From assembly GCA_029851415.1 (NCBI GenBank), contig CM056743.1, positions 22,668,905-22,732,904 of the forward strand: a DNA stretch of 64,000 bases, read 5' to 3'. Positions 1 to 11,439 of the stretch are shown here, piece by piece. The notes below the pieces were generated by a model. The model had not been told where the DNA came from and did no database searches. It saw nothing but the letters and a program-made list of their open reading frames with translations. Numbering within the stretch: the first letter of the stretch is position 1; every line of letters begins with the position of its first letter. Position numbers and translations under genes: made by a program. The stretch is from Eretmocerus hayati. Its lineage: Eukaryota > Arthropoda > Insecta > Hymenoptera > Aphelinidae.

Positions 1-2873
1 GAAAACATCGTACGAATGCGAAGCGAATTTTACTCATCCGACGATGTGCAACCATAATTTTATTCATTCATCAAAAGATAGAACATCGAATTTGAACGTT
101 ACCAAAATCTGTTGGATAACTGCCACAAGCGTGATGGATTTATTGATTCTCTATATTCCTCATACTTATCTCTATCTCTATCTCTATATTTCTTATAAAG
201 CATCAGGAACTCAAGGTTCCATCCTTCCAGGCTCAATGTGCTCGACTTTGAAATTTTCTCCCCCGGGGACTCCGGCAGGTACCAACAATATCATCATTAT
301 TTAAAGGAGCAATGAGAGAGAGAATACTTGATGACGCCCCCACCCCCCTCAGCGGATTGATGTGGACAGAGGGCAATTTTTCAATTTGTAAAGGCTTGTT
401 GCCAATTTAGTGAAATTTTTCAATTGTGAAGGCTTGTTTTTCTGAATTTCTTCGTTTTTCATGCTTTTCCTAAACAACAAAGTGACTTTCAGTCACGAGA
501 CTGACATTTTTCTGATTGTGATAGTACTCTATACCCTTACTCTCATGTATATTACTTATGATATTTATAATTAAGCAAAATGACTAGTCACATCTGTGAT
601 CATAATATCCTTGACCAAATTGCAATCATTATTTATATGTGAATTATTGTCTGTATCGTGTATTTCTTTTGCTTATGAGCAAATAAAAGGATATCTATTC
701 AGATTATACCCAACCTGGTCTAGGAAGATGTTTTTCCCTGCTCCCAGAAAAAATGCTAGTATTTATATCTGCTCACTTTCATGAAAGATCATTTCCAAGA
801 AGGCGCGCTTTACAGGAGAGTTGTGAAGCATGCAGATAAGGCTAGAATTAATTTTCCATCTCAAAGCTTACGAGAAGATATTAAATGTTATTCTCATTGT
901 TTGAGTTTTACGCCAGTGGGTTTACTACATATCAAATACTCGACAACTAGGGATGCTGATAGTGAACTGTTGAATTATTCGTTAAATTCAACATCTGGGG
1001 CTGAGAGATTCTCATCAACTCGCTCGCAGTTTCCAATGAATTAGCTGCCTGGTCAGCTTTGTTATTCTATTATGAGTTCCTACAATTTTACTCACTATGG
1101 TAAGAGGTATAGTACGTGTGGCATCCCACCATCCTGGGGTGGCCCAGGTTACGCAAAGCATTATTGGAAAATGCTAAGTTGCGATTGAGGATTGCTTGTC
1201 TTCCGAGTGGCTTCCATTTGATTAAGCAACAAAATTGTAACCGCAGGTTGACTCAACAGGTTTCTTAAGTGCGCGTAACTCACAGAATAACTCCGAGTTA
1301 CGCGCACGGCCAAATTTGGGACAAATTTTGAAACATCCGCTTGAATTGGAAGCTATGAATTTGAATATGAACAAAAGTTAGTTGTACAGTCTTTGTACAC
1401 AACCGTTACTAAGTGTTTGAGTGTTTACGTGGGTATCGCCCACGCGCGTGTAGAAATCGCGCAACAAAGTGACGTTCTTCAAGTAGTGAACTCGAACAAG
1501 ACTTGACCCCGCATTTTGGGATACGGCGATACCCAGAAGCTGCAGAAGGGCCAGCACTACATTAAGTCCTTAATCGAGCAGCTGAAGGGCCAGCTCAGAA
1601 ATAAACCTTCAACATTCAACAGACCAGAACTCGCCCCACTCTATGTACGGAAGATCAGTTTCTAGAGAAGCCATTGGATTCCTAGAGTAGACTTGAGGAG
1701 ATTAATTGTAAGTCAAAAGTCATTATCGTGCAAAACTAATCATTCAAAATTAGTATTGAGGTCGCATTTATGTATTCCAATAAATTTCATTTCGAATCAA
1801 TTTTATTTTCTCTTGAATAAAAAACAGAGTTGGCTCTTCACGAAACAGTTATTTATATCACTCGTGCTGGAAACCACTCCGTTTCCGAGCTTACTGGCGC
1901 GGGTGGGGAGGCTTGCAAACACGCGTTTTACCAGGCGACTGCGCCATGAGTAGACAAGAAAACAAGCCGTTTCCACGCTTCCTAAAAAGCACCAGATATT
2001 ACTAGACGACATCACACACACACAAACACACACACGCATTCAGCGCCACAACTTGCTGGCGACTGCCACCACCGTTATGTATGGAAAGAATAATAAATAA
2101 AAGCGTTTAAAAATGGACAAAAAAGAACAACTTATGACTCCACCAGACTCCACGCATAGATTCATAGTTGCAGCAGCTTATTATGAGTCTGCGCAAAAAA
2201 TCAAAATGTGTCAACTCAGTCTATTAATTTCCTGATGACTCTCAACTACTTATACTTAGATTCAATATCAAACTTTTGAATCAAGCAAGATATTGCAAGT
2301 TCATGGAGACCCCTCCGTAATACAAGCAGAGTAAAATGTTGAGTAGTCGAGGTACAGAGAAAGTTATAAGATGAAGTGTGAAAAAGTTATGTCAGTTCCC
2401 ACGGTGATATTCCTAGATTATAAGAAAAAGGCGAAACCAAATGGGCATGCCCTGTTACTTATCTCAGAAGTTACTTGGCAATCAGGATATTAGAGGATTC
2501 AGTCCACGAGTTCACATAAAAGGGACTTGATCGAGTCCACGAATCAGTTGGTATTCTCAAAAATTACTTGTTATTCAAGATGAGGAATAAGTGGATAGAG
2601 AGAACTGATGATTTGAACGAAAAGTAACAATGTAAAATAAATGAAAGTAAAACAAATAACTGTATCATAGCTTCATGATTAAACAGTATTGAGAACTAAA
2701 AAATGATCCTCCCAGTCCGTGGAATAGTATTTTCCATATTCTCCCTTGGAACATTCCAACTAATGATCAACGATGCTAAAAACATTACAACCTTGAAATT
2801 CATAAGTTATGAAAGTGTGGGGTGGCCAAGAGATGAATGCTGTACTTCTCCTTTACATGGCACCCCACGGTTT
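1..2873. other. Host DNA with no recognisable gene
   Basis: AT-rich sequence with frequent stops in all frames. The open frames are under 90 codons and show no recognisable domain. A stretch near 1540-1610 reads as a lysine/glutamine/leucine-rich helix-like segment in one frame, but it has no start and no clear splice sites. I see nothing else except the short inverted repeat annotated separately. Confidence 0.5.
1269..1307. repeat. Perfect 13-bp inverted repeat
   Basis: The arms gtgcgcgtaactc (1269-1281) and gagttacgcgcac (1295-1307) are perfect reverse complements around a 13-nt loop. They are GC-richer than their surroundings. No gene is adjacent, so the function is unknown. Confidence 0.6.
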
Positions 2874-3735
2874 CATGACATATGAATTTGAAGGTAATAA
2901 TGTTTTCGTAATCTTTGATCATTTGTTCAGAAGTTCCAATTCATGACATATGAATTTGAAGGTAATAATGTTTTCGTAATCTTTGATCATTTGTTCAGAA
3001 GTTCCAAGTGAGAATCAGAAGAATACTTTTACACGAGCAGGGAGGATCATTTGTACTTATTCAATATTGTTCAATCATGAAGCTATAATACAATCATTTG
3101 TTCAACTTTTATTTATATTTCACATTTTAGTGAGTTGAATTATGTAAAAAAAAAACTTTTCGTTTGATAAATAGTAGTTGTGTAATTTTGTTACCCCATG
3201 CTTTCATGACATATGAATTCGAAGGTGGTAATGTATTCGTAATCTTTGATCATTTCTTCAAGAGTTCCAAGTGAGAATCTGGAGAATACTATTACACGGA
3301 CAGGAAGGATCATTTGTAATTCCCCAATATTGTTCAATCATGAAGCTGTAATATAATCATTTGTTCAACTTTTATTTATATTTCACATTTTAGTGAGTTT
3401 AATTATGTAAAAAAAAACTTATCGTTTGATAAATAGTAGTTGTGTAATTTTGTTACATGGACTGGGAGGATCACTATTAAATTCTCAATGTTGCTCAATC
3501 ATGAAGCTATGATACAATATTTCTTCTATACTTATATTTATTTTTCACTTGTTCGTGAGTTGATTATGTACAAAAAAACTCATCATTTAATAGTAGTTGT
3601 GGGATCTTGGGGGTTATTGTTAAATCATGAACCTGTGATACAATCATTGATTTTACTTTTATGTATTTTTCACTTTTTAGCGAGCTGAATTATGTACGAA
3701 AACACTCATTGTTTAATAAAAGTTGTGTAATTTTG
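2874..3735. repeat. Diverged tandem repeat array
   Basis: A 68-bp unit (catgacatatgaattt...) is directly duplicated almost without change at about 2874-3008. It is also the start of a longer unit of roughly 250-270 bp. That unit recurs at about 2942, 3206, 3456 and 3600. Shared landmarks are caatcatgaagct, a stretch ending gtgagtt...tatgtac followed by an A run, and aatagtagttgtgtaattttg. The later copies are shorter and more diverged. There is no coding potential. This looks like a local satellite built by unequal exchange. Confidence 0.75.
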
Positions 3736-3917
3736 AGGTATTGTAGTGTTTCCGTGGCGATCTTATGGGCGATCTTAGCGTGCGTAAAAAGAACTAGAAA
3801 GGAGGAGACGTGGAAACAAACACTAGACAGATGAAACGAGGGCCGCAGCAGACGACAAAAATGACAATTTGAAAACACACTAATTAATAACAAAAGACAA
3901 TGATAATGATGGTGGAG

Positions 3918-4070
3918 CACTCGTGATATAAAGTAGCATATGCGACTTGTGCTGGCCACTGCGTTTTTTCCGCGGAACTCGTGCTGGACGTCGGCTTCGC
4001 CGACGTCCAGCACTCGCCGCGGAAACACGCAGTTTCCAGCACTCGCCGCATAATATACTATTACGATACA
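3918..4070. repeat. Large imperfect hairpin (foldback)
   Basis: The core has 15-bp perfect arms (3981-3995 and 3999-4013) around a 3-nt loop ttc. Pairing continues outward: a ccgcgg block and a gtgctgg...ccagcac block flank it, and weaker similarity extends to about 3918 and 4070. The core is GC-rich in AT-rich surroundings. It could be a MITE or a hairpin RNA precursor. I see no target duplication. Confidence 0.65.
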
Positions 4071-6959
4071 AGGGACCTAAGAGCCTTATTTTTACACGGC
4101 GTGAAGTTGGCACCCAAGCACTTGCGCGAGAAGTATTGCCCATTTTACAGTAAGCAAAGAGTATTGAGTGATCATCATCATTAGCCTTTGATCAATTACA
4201 TTATTCCCGATTACTCAATGTCAATTTTTCAGAAATTTGAACCCTATCCTCATTCTTCAAAATTAGCACGACTCCGAGAGGAATCGGTTTCAACCAAATT
4301 TGAAAATACGTATCTCTTGTATTTTGCCCTAGAATCACATACTTCATCGTTGGAAAAATCCGAGACTTGAGCCGTTTTTACTGCATGATCTCACATGGAA
4401 TAAGTCTGATGACAAACCTTGCACAAATTAAAGAATTTCGATTGGCGTCGATTCCTGAAATAGCAAAAATTTACGACGTTTCCATCTCCAACCCAAGAAT
4501 TCTCAAACAGTCCTCCCTCGTTATGGCGATCATGAAACTATTCGGCGTTTTTAGAAGAAACCACATAGTGAATTCTCAAATTCAGATTCTGAACCAGCTA
4601 CTCCGTAATCAATCACCTACTCATATATTACAGTCTCAGTGAATATAATACTCCATCATCATCATGACCAAAAATATTCGCATTTTTCTCATTAAATCTG
4701 CGGCAAAACAGTAAAACAGTGAGAAAAGTAGTTAAATTGCACAAAAACACCATTACTCTTAATGATATCACCACGTTTTCTTGAGAAATCCCAGAGAATA
4801 AGAAGAAACAGAGACAAAACGTGCGTAAATAGAAGAGCATGAAGAAGGTATATATGGCTTAAAATGGCTCTTCTAGCGTAGGGAAATCAGCGTAACGAGA
4901 TTTCGCGCTCGCTTTCATTTCACAGATGCCCGTAAAACGGTACACGCTTTCTCCAACTTTGTACGGCGACGTCTGCATATCCTCAGGCCTTATAGACCGC
5001 ATGCGGGAACATAATGCACCCAAAGTAAAAGCTCTACAATTCCAACGCCCCCCCCCCTTCGTAAGTCTCTTCCGTCTCAAAAAGGTAACCTAAGTATTCA
5101 TTTTCCTCAAGTCAGACTTTGTGTACTATTATGACTATTATTATCATTAGACGCTCACAGGCCACCAAAATCTCAGGGACAAACCTCACTCTTTGTGCCG
5201 TCTATATATACGAGCGCTCTAGAGTTAATTTCCCTAATGAGCTCTCTGAGACGACATTAATACAGCGCCCTCTTTGGGACAATTGTTTTGTAGGATCAAA
5301 TAGCTCTTTTCTCTACGTATATCTTTAAGTAAGCCCAAAAATGCTCATATGCTTTGTTTAAGGTCCTCTTTTATGTTCATATTCTAATGGGAGAGTCTGA
5401 GAAGTGAAAAAAAATATCTAGAATTATGCAAGGAAGCTGGAATAGGCTCAAGATACAGTGCAAAACTTTTTGCCCGAGTTACGGGGGTATTAACTCTGTG
5501 AGTTTGAAATATTTCATGAGTATAAAGTGTATAGGTGTGTGTGTGCCTAGGTACTCTATGCCATTGTACCGTTAATGCGAGTTGAGCTTCGTTGGGAAGG
5601 AAAGGTGGACGACGGCAAAACATCGTTACGGACGAGCAGAAAGTAGCAGAATCCTCTTGGGTAATGGTAGTGGTAGAGGTTGTATCTATAACAGAATACT
5701 GGACGCGAGAAGTTTGCCCGAGTGTAATAATGCATTGTTATGGAGTCATGCTTCATGATGAACGAGTCCACTGGTGTGTTTTTTTTGCGAGAAATATACT
5801 GTATATAAAGTATACAACATCTGCTGGGTTGAATTATGAAACAATCGTGACATAGATATTGATGCACGAATGGACACTGCGGTGTGTCTGTTGCATGCCA
5901 AATTTATCTTGGTTAGTCAATTTTCATCGTTTAACCATCAAATTCAGAATTTTATCGTTCAAGCGGATGTGGGGTAAACAAAATGTTTGCTTCATATTTC
6001 TAAAAAAGATAGTAATACCGTATTTCAAAACAGATAGTTTAGCATTTCCTCACTTTGTCATACTTTTAGGAACGAACTCATCTTGCTTCTTGAGGTCAAA
6101 ATTTATGAAATAACATCGATAGTCCTTAGTGCTATTTCATACCAAATGATCGATGTAAGAAATGACGCTTCTGTATGGCAAGTACCCAACTTTCCTGTTG
6201 AACGTCCCCCCCCCCCCCCCCCTCGGTTACACCCCATAGGCGTAGGACAGGAATATACGCTCTGTCAATGCGCCTCTTTTGGGGTGAGCCTGCAACGGAC
6301 ACTTTTGCGACTCCACCAGTCTAGCTCCGGTGCCAGCGTAACTTGACCTCTTGCTACCAGGTAGCTTTCTCCAATACACAATTTCAGAGCGGAACACCTG
6401 CCAGCTTTTATATAAAACGATGATCGCTTTGAATAGGGCTGGAACTTTTGCTGGTCCTGATCCATCCCGGATTCTTAAAAAGTAAAGTGGATTCGAGATA
6501 CTTATGGTTTAAAATGAATTTTCCTGGATCCGGATCCGATGGGATATCAAGATCCGGGTTTGGGGGAAATTTGTTTCAGACCATCAATATTTTGAATCCT
6601 TTCTACCATCAAAATATCCGAGAAATCCGGATCCGTAAGAAACCCAATCATAGCTTTGAATGAATCACTCGCAAGGGAGATCTTCGGATCTTGGGAGAGT
6701 AACGACTTCCCGGGCCCAGTTAACCACAAAGAGGTTCCTTAGTTTATCCTGGAAGAAAGACAAACATCCTGTCCCCAGTTTTCCGGCAAGGGAGATCTTA
6801 GTATCTCAGGAGCACATGACAACTCCCTCGCTCTGGTATTCAGCCCCAGCACCAACAGTGTGGGGTTTTCACCATACCGTTAAGAGTCCGAAGTGTCATC
6901 TTAGATCGCTTTAGGAGAGTCCCGTTTCTTCGCAAGCTACTCGTATCTTCCTTCTCTCC
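4071..6959. other. Host DNA with no recognisable gene
   Basis: No open frame has recognisable protein similarity. A cytosine run lies near 6207-6222. A roughly 35-bp motif (gcaagggagatctt...) occurs twice, near 6672 and 6786, suggesting an old repeat. A pyrimidine-rich stretch at about 6940-6965 is where the Polinton inserted. Confidence 0.45.
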
Positions 6960-6965
6960 TTGTTC
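6960..6965. repeat. Target-site duplication, left copy
   Basis: The six bases ttgttc sit just outside the left terminal repeat and are repeated at 26735-26740 outside the right one. Six base pairs is the usual Polinton duplication length. One or two bases at the left junction are ambiguous, because the right repeat ends in ctactc while the left begins gtag. Confidence 0.8.
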
Positions 6966-7211
6966 GTAGTATACGGGGCACTATAGCCGGACACCGATGA
7001 CGTCACGCCGGCTATAGTGCCATCGGTGGATATTTTTCGCCGCGCCGATGCGAACGGGTTTCGGCAGTGCTGATGCCCCTCCGCAGCGGCCGGCCCCCCT
7101 CCCCCCACCCCCCGCGCCCACCTTTCACCACGCACAGAAGAAATCCTGCTTTGCCGGGTTTTCCGAGTGTGGGAAACGCCGGCGCTCGACAGCTCTCGGT
7201 CGAATCGTCTT

Positions 7212-7239
7212 TCTTGCGCCACGGCCATGAAAATCAAAA

Positions 7240-7327
<88 letters not shown>

Positions 7328-7830
7328 GCGCGCTAAAGGTATACACCCGCAGCATAGCAGGAAAATTCTCCTCTGTCCGTGAGACCCAAAAGCTTACGTA
7401 TGTGGTAGAGTGTGGGCCGCTTACCAGGGAACTGGCACAAAGTACGTGAGGCTCGAACTTCTTTGTATTGGTCAGATCAGATTCTATTCGAAGTTTGGCG
7501 CTCTCGCTCCGGTCTAGGCAAACGCTCGCGGGCGGGGGCATTCTTGCTTTGCGCCGCGGCCATGAAAATCAAGTGCGCGCGCACGCGTGCGAGAGAGAGA
7601 GCGCCAATGGTATACACCCGCAGCATAGCAGGAAACTTCTCCTCTGTCCGTGAGTCCCAAAAGTTTACGTATGTGGTAGAGTATAGGCCGCTTACCAGGG
7701 AACTGGCTCAAAGTGCGTGAGGCTCAAAGTGCTTTGTATTGGTCAGATCAGATTTGATTCGAAGTTTGGTGCTCTCGCTCCGGTCTAGACAAACGCACGC
7801 AGGCGAGGACATTCTTGCTCGGGACGATTC
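7212..7830 (+). repeat. Internal tandem duplication within the left TIR
   Basis: Two units begin at about 7212 and 7546. Each runs from the tail of a ttcttg...ccatgaaaatcaa segment, through a cgcg/GA tract, tatacacccgcagcatagca, ttaccagggaactgg and ctctcgctccggtctag. The first unit has the long GA run, the second only a short one. The right terminal repeat has one unit, so the duplication arose in the left repeat alone. Confidence 0.8.
7251..7321 (+). repeat. (GA)n microsatellite
   Basis: About 35 uninterrupted GA dinucleotides follow a cgcgcgcg tract. The matching place in the right terminal repeat has only about ten TC units. The long open frames across this region are artefacts of the repeat. 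Confidence 0.95.
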
Positions 7831-7913
7831 GTTTTCGACTCGCTTGGATTTAAAGATCCAAATGCTGTCTCGCTCTCAACATTGGAAAGGAGCGTCTCAC
7901 TAGACACCTATGT

Positions 7914-8319
7914 TGATACGAGTGTTTCGGAAAATAATGAGATATTTATTTATGAGACACATCTTATCTAAAGAATGTACATCGTAAATGGTCGAAGTGA
8001 TCCAATCATCATTGTATAGAAGATTTCTACTGAAATTTGAGGACACAAATGGTCTTTGATGTAATGAATCTTTTCACCCTCGAGCAGGCGCGCCTGCTCG
8101 AGGGTGAAAAGAGTGAGTTGGCCACTGTATCTCATCGAGTAAGGTGTAGATCACTTGAAAAATTGCATCTTTTCCACGTCACCCAAGAGGTAGATGCAAC
8201 AGACGCGTTTTTTTTCTCGCTATTTCACTCGGTCGAAATGTTATGACACTGCGAAAGAGTGAAATACGATGGCGGTTCCCCTGTAGGCCTAATCCGCCGC
8301 ATGTGCATTTTATATACGA
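7914..8319. other. Spacer between left TIR and first gene
   Basis: No supported gene. It holds the perfect palindrome at 8069-8112 and, on the minus strand near 7945, an AATAAA that could serve the minus-strand gene ending at 8320. Confidence 0.5.
8069..8112. repeat. Perfect 44-bp palindrome without loop
   Basis: The two 22-bp halves are exact reverse complements about the centre 8090/8091. The core is ggcgcgcc flanked by cgagcagg/cctgctcg. There is no spacer, and the next bases outward do not pair. It lies about 160 bp inside the left terminal repeat. No comparable palindrome is seen near the right end. It could be a replication, packaging or protein-binding site; the function is inference only. 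Confidence 0.9.
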
Positions 8320-9664
8320 TCATTGTAATTGAGCAGCCTTATAATTTTCAGCGGCTTCCTTGAGCACGTCTTCACCGATGATCCTCTGGAATGCTGAATC
8401 CCCGAATGGTTTGGCAAAGTCGAAATCGGGGTCACCTGTATATTTTGTCACAGCGTTCCAGCGGTACGCTGCACTGAGTAAATTATCCGATACAGCTTTG
8501 AGGCTTTGACGCTTCGCCATACGTCCTGAACTGGAAGTTAAAATCCACAGTGTGTTTTATTTTATATTCTATCACATATAGAAAATAATGTGATAAGTAC
8601 TCACTGCAAAACCATTTTGAGGTTCAATTCGAGCATATCCCTCTGCGTTTCACCGATGTCACGTCTTCGTATCGATTCTTCCCGACTCCGAGCCGCTTCT
8701 ATCTTTTGTCTTTTGATAAAATTTATCCCGTTGCAGAATTTTTCGTCCGTCATAGCGCTCAGAGGTGTTCGGAGAATGGCTTTATTCTTCTCCAGAATTT
8801 CTCGAGAATTCAGATGGTACAAACGACGTTCCATCCTCTTGATGTTTGTTCGTACATCTATCAGCTCGTCTCCCTTGGCGCTGAAGTCACACAAAAGGAG
8901 ACCAATTGTTGATATTTTGTTCAAATTATACCAATACTCCATTATCTTGTCCTGCATCGTGTACTCCTCCATAGTGGGCTCTGCAGGGCATCGTATGCCA
9001 ATGTTGTCTGGGTCTGTAGAATGAGCCGCGGCTATTCTCACTTTTTCAGCCTCCGATGAGTGGTATTCGCTGATGATAGGTGTCAAAATGCTCGGACCCG
9101 AATGAATTTCTGTCACACCGTTGTCCTTTTTTTCCTCGTAGTCCCAACGGTTTTTGATGATTTCTTTTTGTTTATCGCGCCAAGTTTGGTCCATCATTGT
9201 TGAAAAACGTGGATAGTCGGCATTCGGATCCAGCGCGATGGTAGAAGGACGTGAACTCGACGAATGCATTGGAGTCGGGTCATTCGTAGAGACAGTTGGT
9301 TGCTCGAGTACCACAAGGTCAGGCTCGTTTACTCTTCCGGAATCGTGACCAGCCGTTGTCTCCAGCGGCTGCTGAGTGATGATCTCATTGGGCTAGATAA
9401 CAGAAAAGTCGGCATTATTCATTGAAATATGTCCTTTATACATGAGAATGATTACGATGATCGATTCCTTACGATTGATTGAGCCTCGTGAGTCGGTGGT
9501 TCCAGCCGCTCGTACAAATCATCCAGAAGGGCTTCTTCGTCCAGATTGTGCACGATGCGGGGCCGTTTTCCTCCAGGTCCTTGGTCAATATCACAACCAT
9601 CACCCACCAGAGACAACAAAACTTCAGCGATGTCTAAGTCACATAAGAATATCGATTGAGCCAT
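8320..9664 (-). CDS. Unknown Polinton protein, three exons
   Basis: Three minus-strand frames join through two consensus introns into a predicted protein of about 396 residues. Exon 1 is 9664-9473, intron 9472-9393 (GTAAGG...TAG), exon 2 9392-8605, intron 8604-8531 (GTGAGT...CAG), and exon 3 8530-8320. Both junctions keep the frame, and the lengths sum to a whole number of codons. The start is the first ATG after an in-frame stop; longer reads use TTG. The N-terminal part is acidic and leucine-rich, the middle low-complexity and Ser/Thr/Pro-rich, and the C-terminal half (from about residue 150) charged and helical with possible coiled coil. I recognise no domain. It is transcribed divergently from the polymerase, which suggests an early or regulatory role, but this is only context. 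Confidence 0.75.
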
Positions 9665-9855
9665 TATGGGTGTTGACCGAATAGAGCCAAATTTGAGCCA
9701 CAATGTTCCAGATCGACGACTGATGGCAAACTGAAGCGACGCGTTCTACGAGGCCGTCGCAGAGGGTGCCCGGGGATGAACGATTCGCTGGTGAGAGTCA
9801 TGGTCATAGAGTATTTGATAGCTTGTGCACGTGTCAGGTAGGAGGATTCCTCCAT
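9664..9855 (-). CDS. Possible small upstream ORF (63 aa)
   Basis: An ATG at 9855 opens a 63-codon frame with an Arg/Pro-rich centre. Its TAA overlaps the ATG of the next gene (TAATG), an arrangement that allows termination-reinitiation. It may instead be 5' leader: a tiny ATG exon (9926-9909) followed by a good donor (GTGAGC) and in-frame acceptors near 9752-9737 could bypass it and extend the downstream protein. No family recognised. Confidence 0.35.
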   Translation of the reverse strand: MEESSYLTRAQAIKYSMTMTLTSESFIPGHPLRRPRRTRRFSLPSVVDLEHCGSNLALFGQHP

Positions 9856-9891
9856 ACACACGTTTCTCAAATAGAACGATAATAGTCGCAC

Positions 9892-10438
9892 CTAGTGCTC
9901 ACCCGAAACAACCTGTCCATACCTGTCGAGCAAGGATATAACTATCCAATACCATCTCTATAGGGAATATTAGAAGCTAAATTACTTCATTTTCACCCGT
10001 GGGATACTAGTGCTTCGCGTCGACTGTATTTCTCGCAGTATAGTGTGGAAATTATCGTATAAGAAAGAGGAAATGTATTGTGTCCCGGCCAACAGCCTAC
10101 GTAACACGTATATTATATTGTAGCATCATCATCATGGTCATGACTACGCCCGCCCAGTAGCCGTCATAAAACCAGGACTCACTGGAAGTGCCAATGAACT
10201 TGCATAAATTATCTTTGGTCTGCTCAATTTATTCACCCCCGCTACGAAATTTCGATCGACCAATTCAAAACCCAGGGAAATTTTGCGTTTGCCCCAGAGC
10301 TCATCGCTTGGATATAAGGAGCTGAATTTGCTCGACTCGCGTTCACTTTGTCCTCAGACAACCGTACGACTCGCTTCTCCCAAAATCTCGGGAAATCTGA
10401 TTCTTGTTCTCTTTGTTATCCGCTAACAATAACTCACC
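9892..10438. promoter_or_regulatory. Divergent intergenic promoter region
   Basis: This stretch of about 550 bp separates the minus-strand gene from the plus-strand genes and should hold both promoters. On the plus strand a TATAAG at 10313-10318 is followed 32 bp downstream by an initiator-like TCACTT (10343-10348), giving a leader of about 95 nt before the ATG at 10439. The minus-strand promoter is not clear. A tcatcatcatcatgg run lies near 10123-10137. Confidence 0.5.
10313..10318 (+). promoter_or_regulatory. TATA box for the left plus-strand genes
   Basis: TATAAG lies 32 bp upstream of an initiator-like TCACTT (10343-10348), a spacing typical of insect core promoters. It would drive the gene at 10439 and perhaps the polymerase behind it. 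Confidence 0.5.
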
Positions 10439-10858
10439 ATGGTTCTTCCTGTTCCAACCACCACCAACATCCGACTTTTCCGTCGCGTTGTCATGAAGTG
10501 CGCGCGGTACTTTAGTGTGATTGGAACGTCACGGGCAATTCGGCAGAGGTGTGAAAGAGTCCTTGAGGCATTGGAAGCTAGACCGAACGACTATCGTCTG
10601 ATAGTACGATCCTTCAACAGGATACTGGCTGATTCCACCATCGGGCAGATCAAGAGGATGTACAGTCGTATTTTCATGAAAAGCGAAAGAGCCGTGTACC
10701 ACGCCGGGGAATACCTCATGAGGTATCGGTCCCAGTCGCTCTTCCGTTTCAGAGCGCTAATGCAGCAGCGAGACGAGGTCATAGGTATGTATTCGATCAG
10801 AATTGTAATGAATGGATACAGTTTGAACAAATTTATAATAATGAATCAGCGCGTGTAA
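10439..10858 (+). CDS. Small basic protein of unknown function
   Basis: This 139-residue frame starts at an ATG in a good context (accATGG). The product is Arg-rich, with predicted helices and no signal peptide or membrane segment. I recognise no domain. A possible donor (G|GTATGT at 10792) and a weak acceptor near 10850 would replace the C-terminus and move the stop to a TGA overlapping the ATG of the polymerase gene (ATGA at 10899). The polypyrimidine tract is poor, so I keep the unspliced form. It lies 40 bp upstream of the polymerase start and probably shares its promoter. Confidence 0.55.
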   Translation: MVLPVPTTTNIRLFRRVVMKCARYFSVIGTSRAIRQRCERVLEALEARPNDYRLIVRSFNRILADSTIGQIKRMYSRIFMKSERAVYHAGEYLMRYRSQSLFRFRALMQQRDEVIGMYSIRIVMNGYSLNKFIIMNQRV

Positions 10859-10898
10859 ATCACACGGACATCAGGATCCTCCCATTATCATCTTCACG

Positions 10899-11406
10899 AT
10901 GACTCATACGAAATTATTCCCGACAGAAATGTACGAGTGGATGGTACAGGTTGGCTTAGCCAATAGCTCGTCCGACGACGACGAGGGTGAAAATCATGCC
11001 CCGGCGAACCAGCTAGAGGACGAGCCAAGACGGGGTCGTATCGAGAATCACGATGAACACCTCGATAATCATGATGATGATGACGAGAACGATGTGGTTT
11101 TCCCGGACGACGAGCTGCGGGATTTCGACCAACAAGATAGACCCGAAAATGACATCGAGAATGCCGAGGCTGACGATCATGTGATGTTATTCCCGGAAAA
11201 TCAGATGGGCACTTCGGAATGGCAGAACTGGCCGAATAGCAACGACGGCGTCGATCCTGTCGATGGTCCTGGCTCTTCGGATCTGGCAGTTCCAACTAAC
11301 AGGGCTGAGAGTGTTATCTGCACGCAACAAAGATGCGGTGTTGCACTTAGACAACCATCTCCCGCTCCTGCTGATGCCGCAACTTGTGACGGAATCGTCG
11401 GGTCGG

Positions 11407-11439
<33 letters not shown>

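Larger units (their letters stand above)
6966..7913 (+). repeat. Polinton left terminal inverted repeat
   Basis: It matches the reverse complement of about 26116-26734, starting at gtagtatacggggcactata. It is longer than the right copy for two reasons: it carries a long GA microsatellite, and a block of about 335 bp (from about 7212, repeated from about 7546) is tandemly duplicated here but single on the right. Near its outer edge a small stem repeats ggctatagtgc in inverted orientation (about 6979-7020). Confidence 0.9.

Noticed and set aside
7024..7541. Overlapping open frames across the GA run in the left TIR
   Set aside because: They translate a dinucleotide repeat and the terminal repeat. 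The mirror frames in the right terminal repeat are not conserved as protein.
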